A program made the position numbers and the translations under genes. Below the pieces are notes generated by a model that saw only the letters and a program-made list of their open reading frames with translations, did not search any database and was not told the origin of the DNA. A stretch of 42,431 nt of DNA from Ectocarpus siliculosus (taxonomy: Eukaryota > Sar > Phaeophyceae > Ectocarpales > Ectocarpaceae), in contig FN648564.1 of NCBI GenBank assembly GCA_000310025.1, positions 355,046 to 397,476 on the forward strand, written 5' to 3'. Position 1 is the first letter of the stretch. Each line of letters opens with the position of its first letter. This document shows, piece by piece, positions 31,201 through 38,900 of the stretch.

Positions 31201-32767
31201 CGTTACTCTCCCCAGGGTAGGTCCTCTATCGAACACCCGTTCCGTTCGGTTATCCGAAGCTCGTTCCGTTCTTAGTATTGTTGCCGGTATGCACTCTCCC
31301 CAACTCGTTCTGTTTTGAATTATTGAAGTGTGTTCTCTGGTTGTCTGCAATAATCAATCCCGAGAGCGATTCTGTCTCCACCCCTTGGCCCCGTGTCACC
31401 CCCTCCTTCCCCCCTGCACCCCCGACCCACTCCCTTGTAACCACCGGCCGACCTTGTTCACCACCGCTGCTTTTTGTACCACACTGCTGCACTGCCTGAC
31501 CGTCCGTCCTCAGGGCAGGCAAGGTCATCCGGCTGAATGAGCCTAAATCCTGCACGGTTTCGACGTATCATAACGTCGGAAAGCCGTGGGAAGCGCGCTT
31601 GTTGTACCGCACAGAACACCACTTACAGGCAAGCAAGGGACAGGGTCCACGCAAACATTGTTTTTGCACCCCAGGTGGCGGGGAAGAGATGTAATTCATT
31701 TCGTGTTTGCCAAGCGGGAATGCGATTTCCGTCGAAAACTGAGGGAAAAAAACAACGGGAGCGATGTGTATGCGGACGGCTGTTGTCCGAGCAAGGGGGA
31801 CGGTGGTGACCATCCCTTTTTACGGGCTGAAGAAGTCGTAGGGTCGGCACCGAGTTACTCATCGACACGCCGGTGTTCAGTGAGAAGGGTAAATGTGGTA
31901 GCTATGTAGTTGCCAGCCGGCGGCACAGGCTGGTGGTTCTGATATGTAGGGTAAATATGCTCCGGAGTACAGTAACTTGACGGCAGGCGCATGTAGGTGG
32001 GTGTTAGGGGCGGCATGCTTCTGGTTGGCCAGCGTTGGGCGCTCTGCCTTTAGGCCTGAACCTAGCGGGGGTAGTTAGGTGAAAATAGCTCTCTTTTTAT
32101 TCTTTACCACGACCTTTGAGGCGCCGCGATGGAACAGAAACACCCCGCCACAGAAATGCCTCATACTCGATACGATCACCCCAAATCGCCGTGACTAGCA
32201 CGGCATTTTTTGTTGTGCTCGCTCCCGCGAACACCTGCTTGTGGCATCGGAATCGGTAAATCGTTGGTGGTTGCTGAGAGGGAATAGAGGCCGCGCGAGC
32301 AAGCAGCAATCGTACCTTGTCTCTGTACCGACCCTTCCCCTCCCCCCTGGCGCCCTCTCTCTGTGCGTGGCCTTCTTCTCATGCGGCCTCTGTGTATGTC
32401 TGTATGTGCTTTTGAGTTTCTGATTGATTCATTTGATTGGCATCGACCGCGTTAATCCGCTGACAGTGGAAGAAAAACTTGTTTTGAAAGAGGGACAGGG
32501 TAGGCCCAGCCATGCACAAACTGGAGAAGGTCTGTGTCTGCTTCCCCCCCTCCCCCCGGACTCTGATTTTCGCGAACGAAAAAACAGGACATCGGCGTCC
32601 TCGGAACAAGCGAAACTGCGGCACAGGAGATCGAGCGAAAGGCGAAGCGCGCGAGGCGCCGGAAGAAGGCCAAGCTCCAGGGCGGCCCCTCCTCTCCCCC
32701 CGTCCTTGTCATGGAAGACGACCCCCCGCCCCTGGTAGCCGCAACCGACGTAAAGCCTGTTTTGTGA
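22835..32767 (+). CDS. DUF7918-like protein (10 exons, 295 aa)
   Basis: Exons: 22835-22873, 25873-25940, 26710-26794, 27736-27810, 28408-28440, 29344-29366, 29722-29841, 30496-30645, 31514-31628 and 32588-32767; 888 nt in total. All phases agree, and the stop is TGA 32765-32767. The protein begins MLDEKQDNEFHII, has beta-rich segments (GNTYVVMPLF, YKVVVRN, TTLYVDGQK, ELLFSLPRF, IGVVKIVWNDC), a Ser/Lys/Gly linker, then WEARLLYRTEHHLQDIGVL and a basic KAKRARRRKKAK stretch (254-265) that could be a nuclear signal. The strand order, the VDG motif and the closing YR...L..IGVL resemble DUF7918 proteins, known mainly from fungi; this assignment is from memory of the family pattern and is tentative. 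Exons 4 and 9 appear to use GC donors; exons 5 and 6 are tiny and less certain. Confidence 0.72.
22970..23997. mobile_element. Second hAT-like element, in DUF7918-like intron 1
   Basis: The 1028-bp insertion has short inverted ends (TTCAGGGTA ... TACCCTGAA) and many interior repeats of CACGGAGCGGAGCGGTTT on both strands. The duplicated intron at 39002-42228 has no counterpart: there the flanking CTCAAATTTTGATTTC is continuous (about 40179-40194), giving an empty site. Left and right flanks are AT-rich (CAAAATTT / AATTTTTT), and an exact 8-bp duplication cannot be claimed. Size and CAGGG terminus resemble the element at 15217-16246. No coding capacity. Confidence 0.65.
24246..24454. mobile_element. 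MITE-like element, family M, copy 2
   Basis: 209 bp, in intron 1 of the DUF7918-like gene. The left end is GGTCACGTGAGATATCACAC; the right end, reverse-complemented, is GGTAACACAAGATACCATCA. The interior matches 40441-40657 directly and 3492-3704 in inverse orientation. It was present before the segmental duplication because copy 2 of the duplication holds it at the corresponding place. Confidence 0.6.
25740..25822. repeat. 17-bp tandem repeat
   Basis: Four to five diverged units of CTGAACAGCCTGCCGTAA. The duplicated locus has three to four units at 41583-41638. Confidence 0.75.
25873..25940 (+). CDS. DUF7918-like gene, exon 2
   Basis: Encodes VNNEKLEEIKAND then GNTYVVMPL, acceptor GCCAG, donor CTT|GTGAGT in phase 2. 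The duplicate at 41690-41757 differs by one residue. Confidence 0.8.
26710..26794 (+). CDS. DUF7918-like gene, exon 3
   Basis: The first base completes Phe with exon 2. Encodes SKVSYGVEFVEEVKG to QKWPV; donor GTG|GTGAGA. Confidence 0.75.
27736..27810 (+). CDS. DUF7918-like gene, exon 4 (GC donor)
   Basis: Encodes CPYKVVVRNLS to TTLYVDGQK. No GT donor follows; AAG|GCGAGC is the best fit and keeps phase 0 with exon 5. A slightly longer exon is possible. Confidence 0.6.
28165..28255. repeat. (TC)n and (TGTC)n microsatellite
   Basis: Pure CT dinucleotides pass into TGTC tetranucleotides within intron 4 of the DUF7918-like gene. Confidence 0.9.
28408..28440 (+). CDS. DUF7918-like gene, exon 5 (micro-exon, tentative)
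   Basis: 33 nt, PESLGNSAYFQ, between CTCGCAG and CAA|GTAAAT. Phase 0 at both ends. Called from splice signals and phase alone. Confidence 0.5.
28627..28726. other. Assembly gap (100 N)
   Basis: A 100-base gap, which looks like a default size, directly after a C-homopolymer tract. Confidence 1.
28727..29262. other. Low-quality sequence next to the gap
   Basis: Nearly every base is part of a homopolymer run of three or more. The texture differs sharply from all flanking sequence and normal texture returns after the poly-C ending near 29258. This is the signature of degraded base calls at a read end rather than biology. Nothing should be annotated within it. Confidence 0.75.
29344..29366 (+). 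CDS. DUF7918-like gene, exon 6 (micro-exon)
   Basis: 23 nt, ELLFSLP plus two bases that complete Arg with exon 7. Acceptor ATCCAG, donor AAG|GTGCGG. The phase match to exon 7 (FSLPRFTTLK) supports it. Confidence 0.6.
29722..29841 (+). CDS. DUF7918-like gene, exon 7
   Basis: Acceptor GATGCAG, donor AAAAG|GTGAGC. Encodes FTTLKEQQGN to SEIGVVKIVWNDCVKTGK, a beta-strand-rich stretch with a conserved-looking Trp. Confidence 0.75.
30496..30645 (+). CDS. DUF7918-like gene, exon 8 (Ser/Lys/Gly linker)
   Basis: Acceptor TTGCAG. Encodes SSSRHRKYSTTSFTQANKSD and a Gly/Ala-rich linker. Donor CTT|GTGTCT in phase 2 joins exon 9; reading on instead meets a stop within a few codons. Confidence 0.65.
31514..31628 (+). 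CDS. DUF7918-like gene, exon 9 (GC donor)
   Basis: Acceptor CCTCAG. Encodes AGKVIRLNEPKS to KPWEARLLYRTEHHLQ. Donor is CAG|GCAAGC, the classic GC-AG form, phase 0 with exon 10. Confidence 0.7.
32588..32767 (+). CDS. DUF7918-like gene, exon 10 (last)
   Basis: Acceptor AAACAG. Encodes DIGVLGTSETAAQEIE, then a Lys/Arg-rich stretch, an acidic-proline segment (VMEDDPPPL), and TGA at 32765-32767. Confidence 0.7.
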   Translation, partial: DIGVLGTSETAAQEIERKAKRARRRKKAKLQGGPSSPPVLVMEDDPPPLVAATDVKPVL

Positions 32768-33935
32768 AGGCGTGCGGCACCGATGGTCGGCAGGGCGGGA
32801 TGATGAGATGAAGGCTTGGTTGCCCTTTGGAAGGAGCTGAGCCAGATGGGGGAGAGACAGTCGCTCCGTTGTTGTGTGTCGTTGGGAACCGGGACGGGGG
32901 TTGCTGCTTGACATGGCAGGAGAGGGGAGGGGAGAGACTAGAGAAGGATCAAGGGGGCGGCGGTGCACTTATGTGAATCTCAAGGATAACACCTCCTCCT
33001 TGGCATCCGCATCTATCCAGCGCTCCGCGGCTTTGGATCTTGACTGTCACATTCACTGGTAACGGGAGATTCGCCTCCGGTATGCTCCGTTGGGTTATCG
33101 CCGCAAGGCCCATGAATCACTTAGAGCCCTTCCATCCACCCGTCTGCCCCACGCCCAATATTTGTTCGTTTTCGGAAAAAGCAAACAGAGCAGGAGGAGT
33201 TGGTTATAGAAGGGTGCGATTGGTTGCCGCTGCTTGGACAGCTTGCTCCTAGTTAGTGCGGAACAGTTAATAATGTCTGCGTTTGAAGCTATTCATCATG
33301 TGTGGAGAACGCGTTTCTTTCCGCACGATATGCAGAGCTGCTACATGCAAGCGTGTGTGTGAGGGCTGGTACTCTTTGCTAGAATTTGGAGAAGATAGAT
33401 TACTGATAGTTGAGTTCTAGAAGGAAAATACCAAGGTGTTCCCTGTTGTCTCAACCTCTAGAGTAATCCGCTTGTAGACGCTGAGCTTGCTCGGTTTAGA
33501 GGAAATAGAAAATATCTTTCGTAATAACGCGCACGAACGCCGCTTCACTCGCGACAGAGGGCCGTTGCACTGCACCTGCTACGCTCCGATGCGAAGCAAC
33601 ACAGTAGTAGTCGTTGCGGCACAATGCTGAATGTACCTACTACACAGCGGCTGGGTCGTGACCAAAAATGATTCCATAACTCAGTTTCAAGGCAACGCTT
33701 GGCATCTCTCAAGAAGAATACGAAACACTCGGACGCCAGGGAACCTTATGGTTGGTTGTGTTTTCAGCATGTTGCCCCACGACTACGAGACGCACCGCCC
33801 TGAAAGGATGGTCCCCACGCGAACGAAAACACTATGTTACGCCCGGTTCAACGCAAAGAAGCGAAAAAGCACCGTCGACGGACGATCATTTCGATCAACG
33901 AGAAATGCAGTAACTGTTCCACACCACAGTCACCG
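32768..33935. other. Intergenic, no gene seen
   Basis: Space between the DUF7918-like stop and the 3' end of the TPR gene on the other strand (convergent genes). Short frames only. Confidence 0.45.
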
Positions 33936-34256
33936 TCACACTTGACCCAATTTTCCTAAGGCTGCCCCCGTCTTGTTCACGCGTTTGCGGCGACCGACCG
34001 CTGTCGCAGGCAGTTGCTTCGATCTCGTCTTCACACCTGTAACAGGGACAAACTCATTTTGGGCAGTGTCAGGCCTTCGCGCAATGCGTGGTGCATGGAG
34101 CTTTCTTACACGACCGCCCAGCTTTGCACGAACCTTTTTTCGCACAGCTTCCAGATCTTTCCGAGTACTGACTGTGCGTGGGTGGATTTCCCCAAGCTTC
34201 TTCGTATGGATTACTAGGGCCTTCTCCAATAGTGCAATCGCCTCCATGTACTCCTC
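33936..34256 (-). CDS. TPR gene terminal exon
   Basis: Encodes a last TPR-like helix pair (EEYMEAIALLEKALVIHTKK, then LGEIHPRTVSTRKDLEAVR) and a basic, Arg/Lys-rich tail ending at TGA 33938-33936. The canonical GGCAAGTAC exon start is replaced by TTGGAGGAGTAC, so the acceptor position (about 34257) is approximate. Confidence 0.55.
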   Translation of the reverse strand, partial: EEYMEAIALLEKALVIHTKKLGEIHPRTVSTRKDLEAVRKKVRAKLGGRVRKLHAPRIARRPDTAQNEFVPVTGVKTRSKQLPATAVGRRKRVNKTGAALGKLGQV

Positions 34257-34503
34257 CAATGGACGTTCAGATGCAGGATAGAAAACTTGACCAGTGCGAA
34301 CACCGCATAACGGACGACGTGGGGGTAAAAAACCGTCTCGTTCACCAGGGAGCAGGTGATCTAGCAGGCAGTAAAAAAAACAGCGACACGAGGAAAACGC
34401 CACCAATGGGGCCTCACAATTGTGTCGTCGAACTCGCTGGCAGATGTTCTTTCGGCGTAAATTGCGGTATACACACAACTGTGCCACGCGGTGCATGCCC
34501 CAG

Positions 34504-34608
34504 GGCAAGTACGTTGAGGCCGAACAACTGTACTTGCGGTCACAGGCCATACGAGAGGGGGTGCTAGGTCTGGAGCATCCTGATGTGGCGGCAAGGCTCA
34601 ACAACCGG
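34504..34608 (+). CDS. Inverted TPR exon (plus strand)
   Basis: 105 nt encode one clean [19 protein letters not shown], then [19 protein letters not shown], preceded by a good acceptor (GCCCCAG). It lies opposite to all other TPR exons of the array and ends one base from the end of the minus-strand TPR at 34610-34714. The joint is a near-palindrome (CTCAACAACCGGGCCCTTTG followed by TTGAG). Reading on, the frame stops within three codons. It has no partner exons on the plus strand nearby. Confidence 0.65.
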
Positions 34609-34609
34609 G

Positions 34610-34714
34610 CCCTTTGTTGAGCAATGTGGCCACATCAGGACGCTCCGGACCCAACACTTTCTCTCGTATGGCTTGTGACCGCTCATAGAGCGGCTCGGCC
34701 TCAGTGTATTTGCC
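34610..34714 (-). pseudogene. TPR exon, acceptor damaged, tail-to-tail with inverted copy
   Basis: The frame is open: [16 protein letters not shown], then [17 protein letters not shown]. The usual CAG before GGCAAATAC has become CAA, leaving only a frame-shifting AG one base on. The last codons (AACAAAGGG) differ from the consensus AACAACCGG. Confidence 0.6.
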
Positions 34715-34815
34715 TTGGAATGCAGGAGTACACAGCGTAGCAAGAGTTGTTTTCATACAAGTCCAATCAAAGTGGGATCTACGCTGCGGGTACACGGTTC
34801 CTCAACCACGCTCAC

Positions 34816-34920
34816 CCGGTTTTCGAGTGCCTGGGCCACATCCAGGTGCCCCAGGTCTAGAACCGTCGCTTGTATGGCTGGTGACCGCTCACAGAGTGGT
34901 AGGGTCTCAGCACACTTGCC
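34816..34920 (-). pseudogene. TPR exon with lost acceptor
   Basis: 35 open codons (GKCAETLPLCERSPAI, then LDLGHLDVAQALENR) and a good donor (CCGG|GTGAGC), but the acceptor AG has become AT (ATCATGGCAAG). Several consensus residues are changed. Confidence 0.6.
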
Positions 34921-35048
34921 ATGATACGTGATAAACAACGTGGCAGCCAGTCGGACTTCAGCCAATTGACATCTGGAATTGCCGAGGAATACTTGCTTGA
35001 AGCATCTAGAAGCAACTATGTAGCATATTTTCATATTTTGGCTCTCAC

Positions 35049-35174
35049 CTGCCTATCGAACAATCTCGCCAAGTTGTTGAGGTTTGTAGCGACGTCAGGG
35101 GGGTCACGACCGTAAACTTTCTCGTCGATAGCCAGCGAGCGCCTGTACAGAGGCCCAGCCTCGTCATACTTGCC
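35049..35174 (-). CDS. Intact TPR exon
   Basis: 126 nt = 42 codons, phase 0 at both ends, acceptor TTCCAG and donor CAG|GTGAGA. GKYDEAGPLYRRSLAI, then DEKVYGRDPPDVATNLNNLA, RLFDRQ. This is the full-length exon type of the family. Confidence 0.7.
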
Positions 35175-35231
35175 CTGGAATGTGTCGGGAAAGGAATGAG
35201 AGAAGGTCATTTGGTGACGGCGCATGCGCTA

Positions 35232-35339
35232 CAGAACAAATGCCTGGGCAACATCCGGGCGCTCAAGGCCCAGGCCCTACCCTCGTATGACTTATACCCG
35301 TGCATAACGTGACCATGTCTCAGCGTACATAGCAAGATA
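35232..35339 (-). pseudogene. Degenerate TPR with stop codons
   Basis: Recognisable ends (MYAETWSRYARV; LGLERPDVAQA) but two in-frame stops and no clear splice sites. Confidence 0.5.
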
Positions 35340-35450
35340 CGTTGTGGCAGAAGGTTGGATTTTAGTCAATATCAGGTCTAAAGAACTGCGGGGGTATACA
35401 ATACAATTGTATTCCAGAAAAATCTTGCAGAAGCATCGGTTGGCTATCGC

Positions 35451-35591
35451 CTGCCTCTCCAACAACCTCGCCCGGTTGTTGAGCACCATGTACAACATCC
35501 ACAGGGCGCCAAGAGAGTGCTATTATTAGAAAGTTCTGACGGCTCTCACCTGCACTCTCAACAACGCCGCCCAGGTTTTCAGCATTGCAAC
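35451..35591 (-). pseudogene. Two TPR exon remnants
   Basis: Only the 3' parts survive: VAMLKTWAALLRVQ|GTGAGA (35591-35550) and MVLNNRARLLERQ|GCGATA (35507-35451, with a frame change just before). The first halves of both repeats are missing. Confidence 0.5.
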
Positions 35592-35646
35592 ACTCACGCG
35601 GCACCACAAGATATGTCTTGGAATATTGTGACAGCTACAGTATCAC

Positions 35647-35771
35647 CTGCTTTCTCAACAACACCGCCTGGTTGTTGAGCCACGTTGCAAGATCCGGGTG
35701 GTCGGGGCCAAGCTTCTTCTCCCCAACCTCAATAGCTCGAAGGTACAGAGGGTCGGCCTCGGTATCTTCCC
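35647..35771 (-). pseudogene. TPR exon with 1-nt deletion
   Basis: Acceptor CTCTAG and donor CAG|GTGATA are good, and the body reads EADPLYLRAIEVGEKKLGPD, HPDLATWLNNQAVLLRKQ. The exon is 125 nt instead of 126: a base is missing after GGGAAG, so the start is out of frame with the body. Confidence 0.65.
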
Positions 35772-35843
35772 CTAGAGCATGAGGCAAAAGCATGGCAGAC
35801 GTGAGGTCAAAGCAAGCGGAGCTAAATGCGGAGGAACATATAC

Positions 35844-35948
35844 CGGTTGTTGAGCGTTGTGGCAAAATCTTGGTCAGGCAGGACCTGGCATCTTCTCCTG
35901 AATCTCGATGACTCGAAGATAGGGAGAGTCAGCATCACAATACTTGCC
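35844..35948 (-). pseudogene. TPR exon with internal frameshift
   Basis: Starts GKYCDADSPYLRVIEIQEK after CTCCAG. The frame breaks within the LGPDHPD segment (reaching TGA) and resumes as DFATTLNNR in another frame before CCG|GTATAT. Confidence 0.6.
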
Positions 35949-36016
35949 CTGGAGTGTGGTCGACAAGTACGACCAGAGTGTGATCAAGGAAGCGGACGCT
36001 TTACGAGAGGGAACAA

Positions 36017-36130
36017 CTTGCAACAAGATTGGTTGTTGCGTCTTATGGCGAGGTCTATGTAACAAGGATCCTCGTCTTCTCCTGAATTTCTCAACATCTC
36101 CAAGAGAGGGTCGGCCTCTTCGCATGTACC
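36017..36130 (-). pseudogene. Degenerate TPR segment
   Basis: CEEADPLLEML and later DLAIRRNNQ mark the two halves of a repeat, open but strongly diverged and without a GT donor. Confidence 0.4.
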
Positions 36131-36186
36131 CCCCGAAACAAGCAACGGTCCACCGGGAAAGGTGGAAAGCTATCTTTGACGGTCAC

Positions 36187-36309
36187 CTGTTGCTGCAACC
36201 CGTCCGCCTGGTTGAGGAGGTTCTTGGCGACCTCCAGGTCGTCGGAATCGGACATCCTGCCAACAACCATTGGGGGCTCGTGTTCTCGCTCCTCTTCCGT
36301 GCGCTTGTC
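36187..36309 (-). CDS. TPR gene lead exon
   Basis: 41 codons, phase 0 at both ends (GTGTAG acceptor; CAACAG|GTGACC donor). It begins DKRTEEEREHEPPMVVG and ends DLEVAKNLLNQADGLQQQ, the second helix of a TPR, as expected before a string of GKY-starting TPR exons. It is the most upstream exon I can support. Confidence 0.55.
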
Positions 36310-36920
36310 CTACACGTACAGAGCAGTACACAAACAAGTTCCGATGGGGGGGGGGCGATGTGCTGTGGAAAGCGCGACAATTACATCTCGAGTGATGGGC
36401 GTCGAGGCATGTAGGTCGGGTGTTATTCGCCTCCCGTTGCCCCCGACCAGCCGGATGCCTTGGAATACGAAAGGAAAGTGCGAAGGTTACGGTCAAGGTT
36501 AGTCAAGCGAAAAATAAAGGAGAGATCAGAGAGATAACGAAACAAGAGTGAAGGTGCGTTTGAAGTCATTGTCCATACCAAGGTGAGACAGATATGAGAA
36601 GGCGATTTGGTGGGCTTCAAGTGCAAGACAGTCTCAAAAAGTGGGTCCTGTGAGTGAATCACTGTACCATCATGCAAGCTTACACCAACGCGATGATGGT
36701 TCTCACCCTTGCTCTGAGATTTTGACCTAACATCTTGGTGAGTTTCTTAAATTGACTCCTACCAGCTCCGCTCGGCGGAGGGAGGCCCTTGCTCCGCAGG
36801 CCCGCAAACGGCGCAGAAACCCTCTCTGAGTCCGGAGCCTTCTCCTTCACAGCACTCCGTGAAACTCCCCCTTTGAGCGCGCCAACATATCTGCAGCTAC
36901 CGAACATAGCAGACCGCAGC
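36310..36920. other. Between TPR array and kinase fragment
   Basis: No exon recognised and no NB-ARC motif (P-loop, GLPLA) found. A short inverted repeat, CTCCGCTCGGCGGAG, occurs at about 36767-36781. Confidence 0.4.
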
Positions 36921-37352
36921 TCATTTGTTAGATCGGAAATACTCCCGGAATTGACTCCGTCCGGACGAGACGAGGGGCCAGGCCAACTTCACAGCGCATC
37001 GACGTTGCCACCGCCAACAACCGTAGGTGCACCACCACGCTTTGCACTTAGTGAGGGTGGCATCCACGGAAGCTGCACTGTGAATACGAGGGTCTCCAAC
37101 ACGCGACACCACGTTCGCTCGCACCCGAACCACAGGCCCAAATCCGTAGGGGCGATCCGCAGGGTCTTGCTTCCAGCGTTGCTCCATCAGAGGCACGACA
37201 TCGGGCGAAGCAGACGCCCCTTGAGGATTTTCAGGGCGTTTTCCTTTGTCCGCGACCGCCCTGATCACCTGTGTTTGTTTGAATCCCTTGAACAGCTCCA
37301 TCAGGGTAGCCACCTCGAAGCAGACGACACCGAAACTGGCCGGGCACATCAA
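36921..37352 (-). pseudogene. C-terminal fragment of a protein kinase
   Basis: The minus strand encodes the end of a kinase C-lobe: SFGVVCFEVATLMELFKG (subdomain IX), VIRAVADKGKRPENPQ (X), then VPLMEQRWKQDPADRP (XI, with the conserved Arg before Pro). This matches tyrosine-kinase-like (TKL) kinases. About 70 further residues follow to a TAA/TGA-bounded end. Just upstream, TTTGATGTG (the usual DV before SFG) is in another frame, one extra G away, and a stop lies before it. ATP-binding and catalytic subdomains are absent in the window. It is therefore a truncated, frameshifted remnant. Confidence 0.7.
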
Positions 37353-37586
37353 ACGTGGGCAAAAGGGTGGTGCATCACGAGCTTTTGCGGCGAAGTGAAC
37401 GATTTAGTATTCACAGGTCATTTCTAAGTCTCAAGATAGCCAGGCCTTGGTTGTTGCCATATACAATGACTTATAAACCAAAAATGAAATCGGACACACC
37501 TCGGGTGGATCCGCTCCTCCCCAGACGGACAATAGCCCGGGCCGACTAGAAGTGGGTTCCGCGTGATGAGCGAAGACGTTCTTGAG
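37353..37586. other. Between kinase fragment and MITE
   Basis: No feature recognised. Confidence 0.4.
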
Positions 37587-37811
37587 ATACCGTAAGGTTG
37601 CGAGTCAGCGCACAGGGGTGCGAACGATTTCCAAAGTGTAATTTCTCCACAACCAGGAGGTTACCACTGTCGAAAAGGGAGGTTTTCGAAATATCTCATG
37701 GAGAGCTTTCCTGAGAAGTATCAGTTGGCGCTCGCACTCTCCTGGTTGCGGAGAAATTACGCTTTGAAAATCGATCGCACCCCTGTGCGCCGACTCGCAA
37801 CCTTACGGTAT
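37587..37811. mobile_element. MITE with 73-bp terminal inverted repeats
   Basis: The left arm (37587-37659) and right arm (37739-37811) are inverted copies over 73 bp with only a few differences; both outer ends read ATACCGTAAGGTTGCGAGTC, and both inner ends CAACCAGGAG. The 79-bp centre has no coding capacity. The outer bases allow a TA target duplication (TA|CCGTAAGG ... CCTTACGG|TA), which would fit Tc1/mariner-type elements; with a palindromic end this is suggestive only. Confidence 0.85.
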
Positions 37812-37861
37812 ACCCTGTTCCTCCTCCTCCCGTGGCGACGACGAGACGAGTTTTGCGACAA

Positions 37862-38900
37862 GTTACTCGACGCCGGCCACCCATGAAGTATCGATCGGCC
37901 TCGAGGCGAGTGGTTGGGGGTTCATCGTCACTGACTGCTTGCGTGCGGGCGTGATCGACGGCGAACAACAAGGAGGGGGCGGCAGCCGAGGAGGACGTGG
38001 CCACGAAGACGGCGGAAGTCATTGCAAAACCGTACGCGAGGGCGGACGCAATGGCGGCAGCGAAGCGCACCGCGCCAAACACGACCCGACTTGTTGGTCC
38101 AACCACAGACAGGTGGCTCCGGCGGCGGATTGATCTCGGCGAGGACCTGGTGAGGGGCTGCCAAGTGCCTCCGAAAAATCTGTTGACTCACGCCACGGTC
38201 TGTCCCGGCGCGATAGCGCCTGCCGCGCGCGAGTCCGCACCGGAGGGACACGTCCGGCAAGCGAATCGTGAAGCTCGTGTAGCTGTCCGTCGTGCCCATC
38301 ACGGAAGAAAGACTATCCACTCCCCATTCAACGCCATCCGCTGTCGCCTCCACGCCAACCTGTCAAGTCAATTTGCGCGTGATGAGGGAATACGAGAAAA
38401 AAGAGTTGACGCACGTTCGGAAGATGTGTTGACGGCGAGACACGGAGAGAGATGATACGAACGACGCCTATGATGCAGCTGGAGAATAGCCCCCATTCAC
38501 CACCATCCGCTGCCACCTCTACACGAACGTGTCAAGTCAACGTGCGTACGACGAGGTACGGACGAGCAAAGAAATGAACAAGTATTTTGGAAGATACCTA
38601 CGTAAGGAAGGCGATAGAGAGAGAAAAAATGTGCGCATGTACGAGGTTTACATTCAAGATTTGCCACCATGTGTGGCCAAACGACGTTTCCGATGTAGCG
38701 GGAGAACATGACGATTCGAAGCAACACCAGGATAGCACAGGCAAACAGGAGCGCTGATAGCGAAGAAGAGGCGTTTCCCCTGCCCCGCCCGCGGCATAGT
38801 CGATGGCATCGTCGAGCGGGACGGCGACACCTCCTCTACGCCGAGCGTGCTGGTTCGGGGCTCCCACCCCTCGACGGCGACATGTACGTCCTCGGTCATT
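37862..38900 (-). other. Unresolved coding-like fragments, membrane-like stretches
   Basis: Three minus-strand pieces look coding but do not join in one frame. About 38790-38660: SALLFACAILVLLRIVMFSR, a likely membrane helix, then YIGNVVWPHMV. About 38353-38184: VEATADGVEWGVDSLSSVMG, then TTDSYTSFTIRLPD, ending near a GGC|GTGAGT donor. About 38106-37880: VVFGAVRFAAAIASALAYGF and AMTSAVFVATS, hydrophobic. The middle piece has a diverged tandem copy at about 38520-38430 (VEVAADGGEWGLF). This could be a decayed membrane-protein gene. No family is recognised. Confidence 0.3.

Larger units (their letters stand above)
33936..36309 (-). pseudogene. TPR-repeat gene with one repeat per exon, decayed
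   Basis: At least eleven segments resemble kinesin-light-chain-type TPR repeats (GKY-EA-PLY-RA-I-EK-LG-DHPDVAT-LNN pattern), each bounded by intron sequence. On the minus strand from the 5' side: 36309-36187 intact lead exon; 36130-36017 degenerate; 35948-35844 frameshifted; 35771-35647 one base short; 35591-35550 and 35507-35451 3' remnants; 35339-35232 with stops; 35174-35049 intact (42 codons); 34920-34816 and 34714-34610 intact frames with damaged acceptors; 34256-33936 terminal exon. One repeat (34504-34608) is on the plus strand. Such genes in Ectocarpus often carry an NB-ARC domain upstream; none is visible before 36309 here. The array cannot give one continuous protein. Confidence 0.72.
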
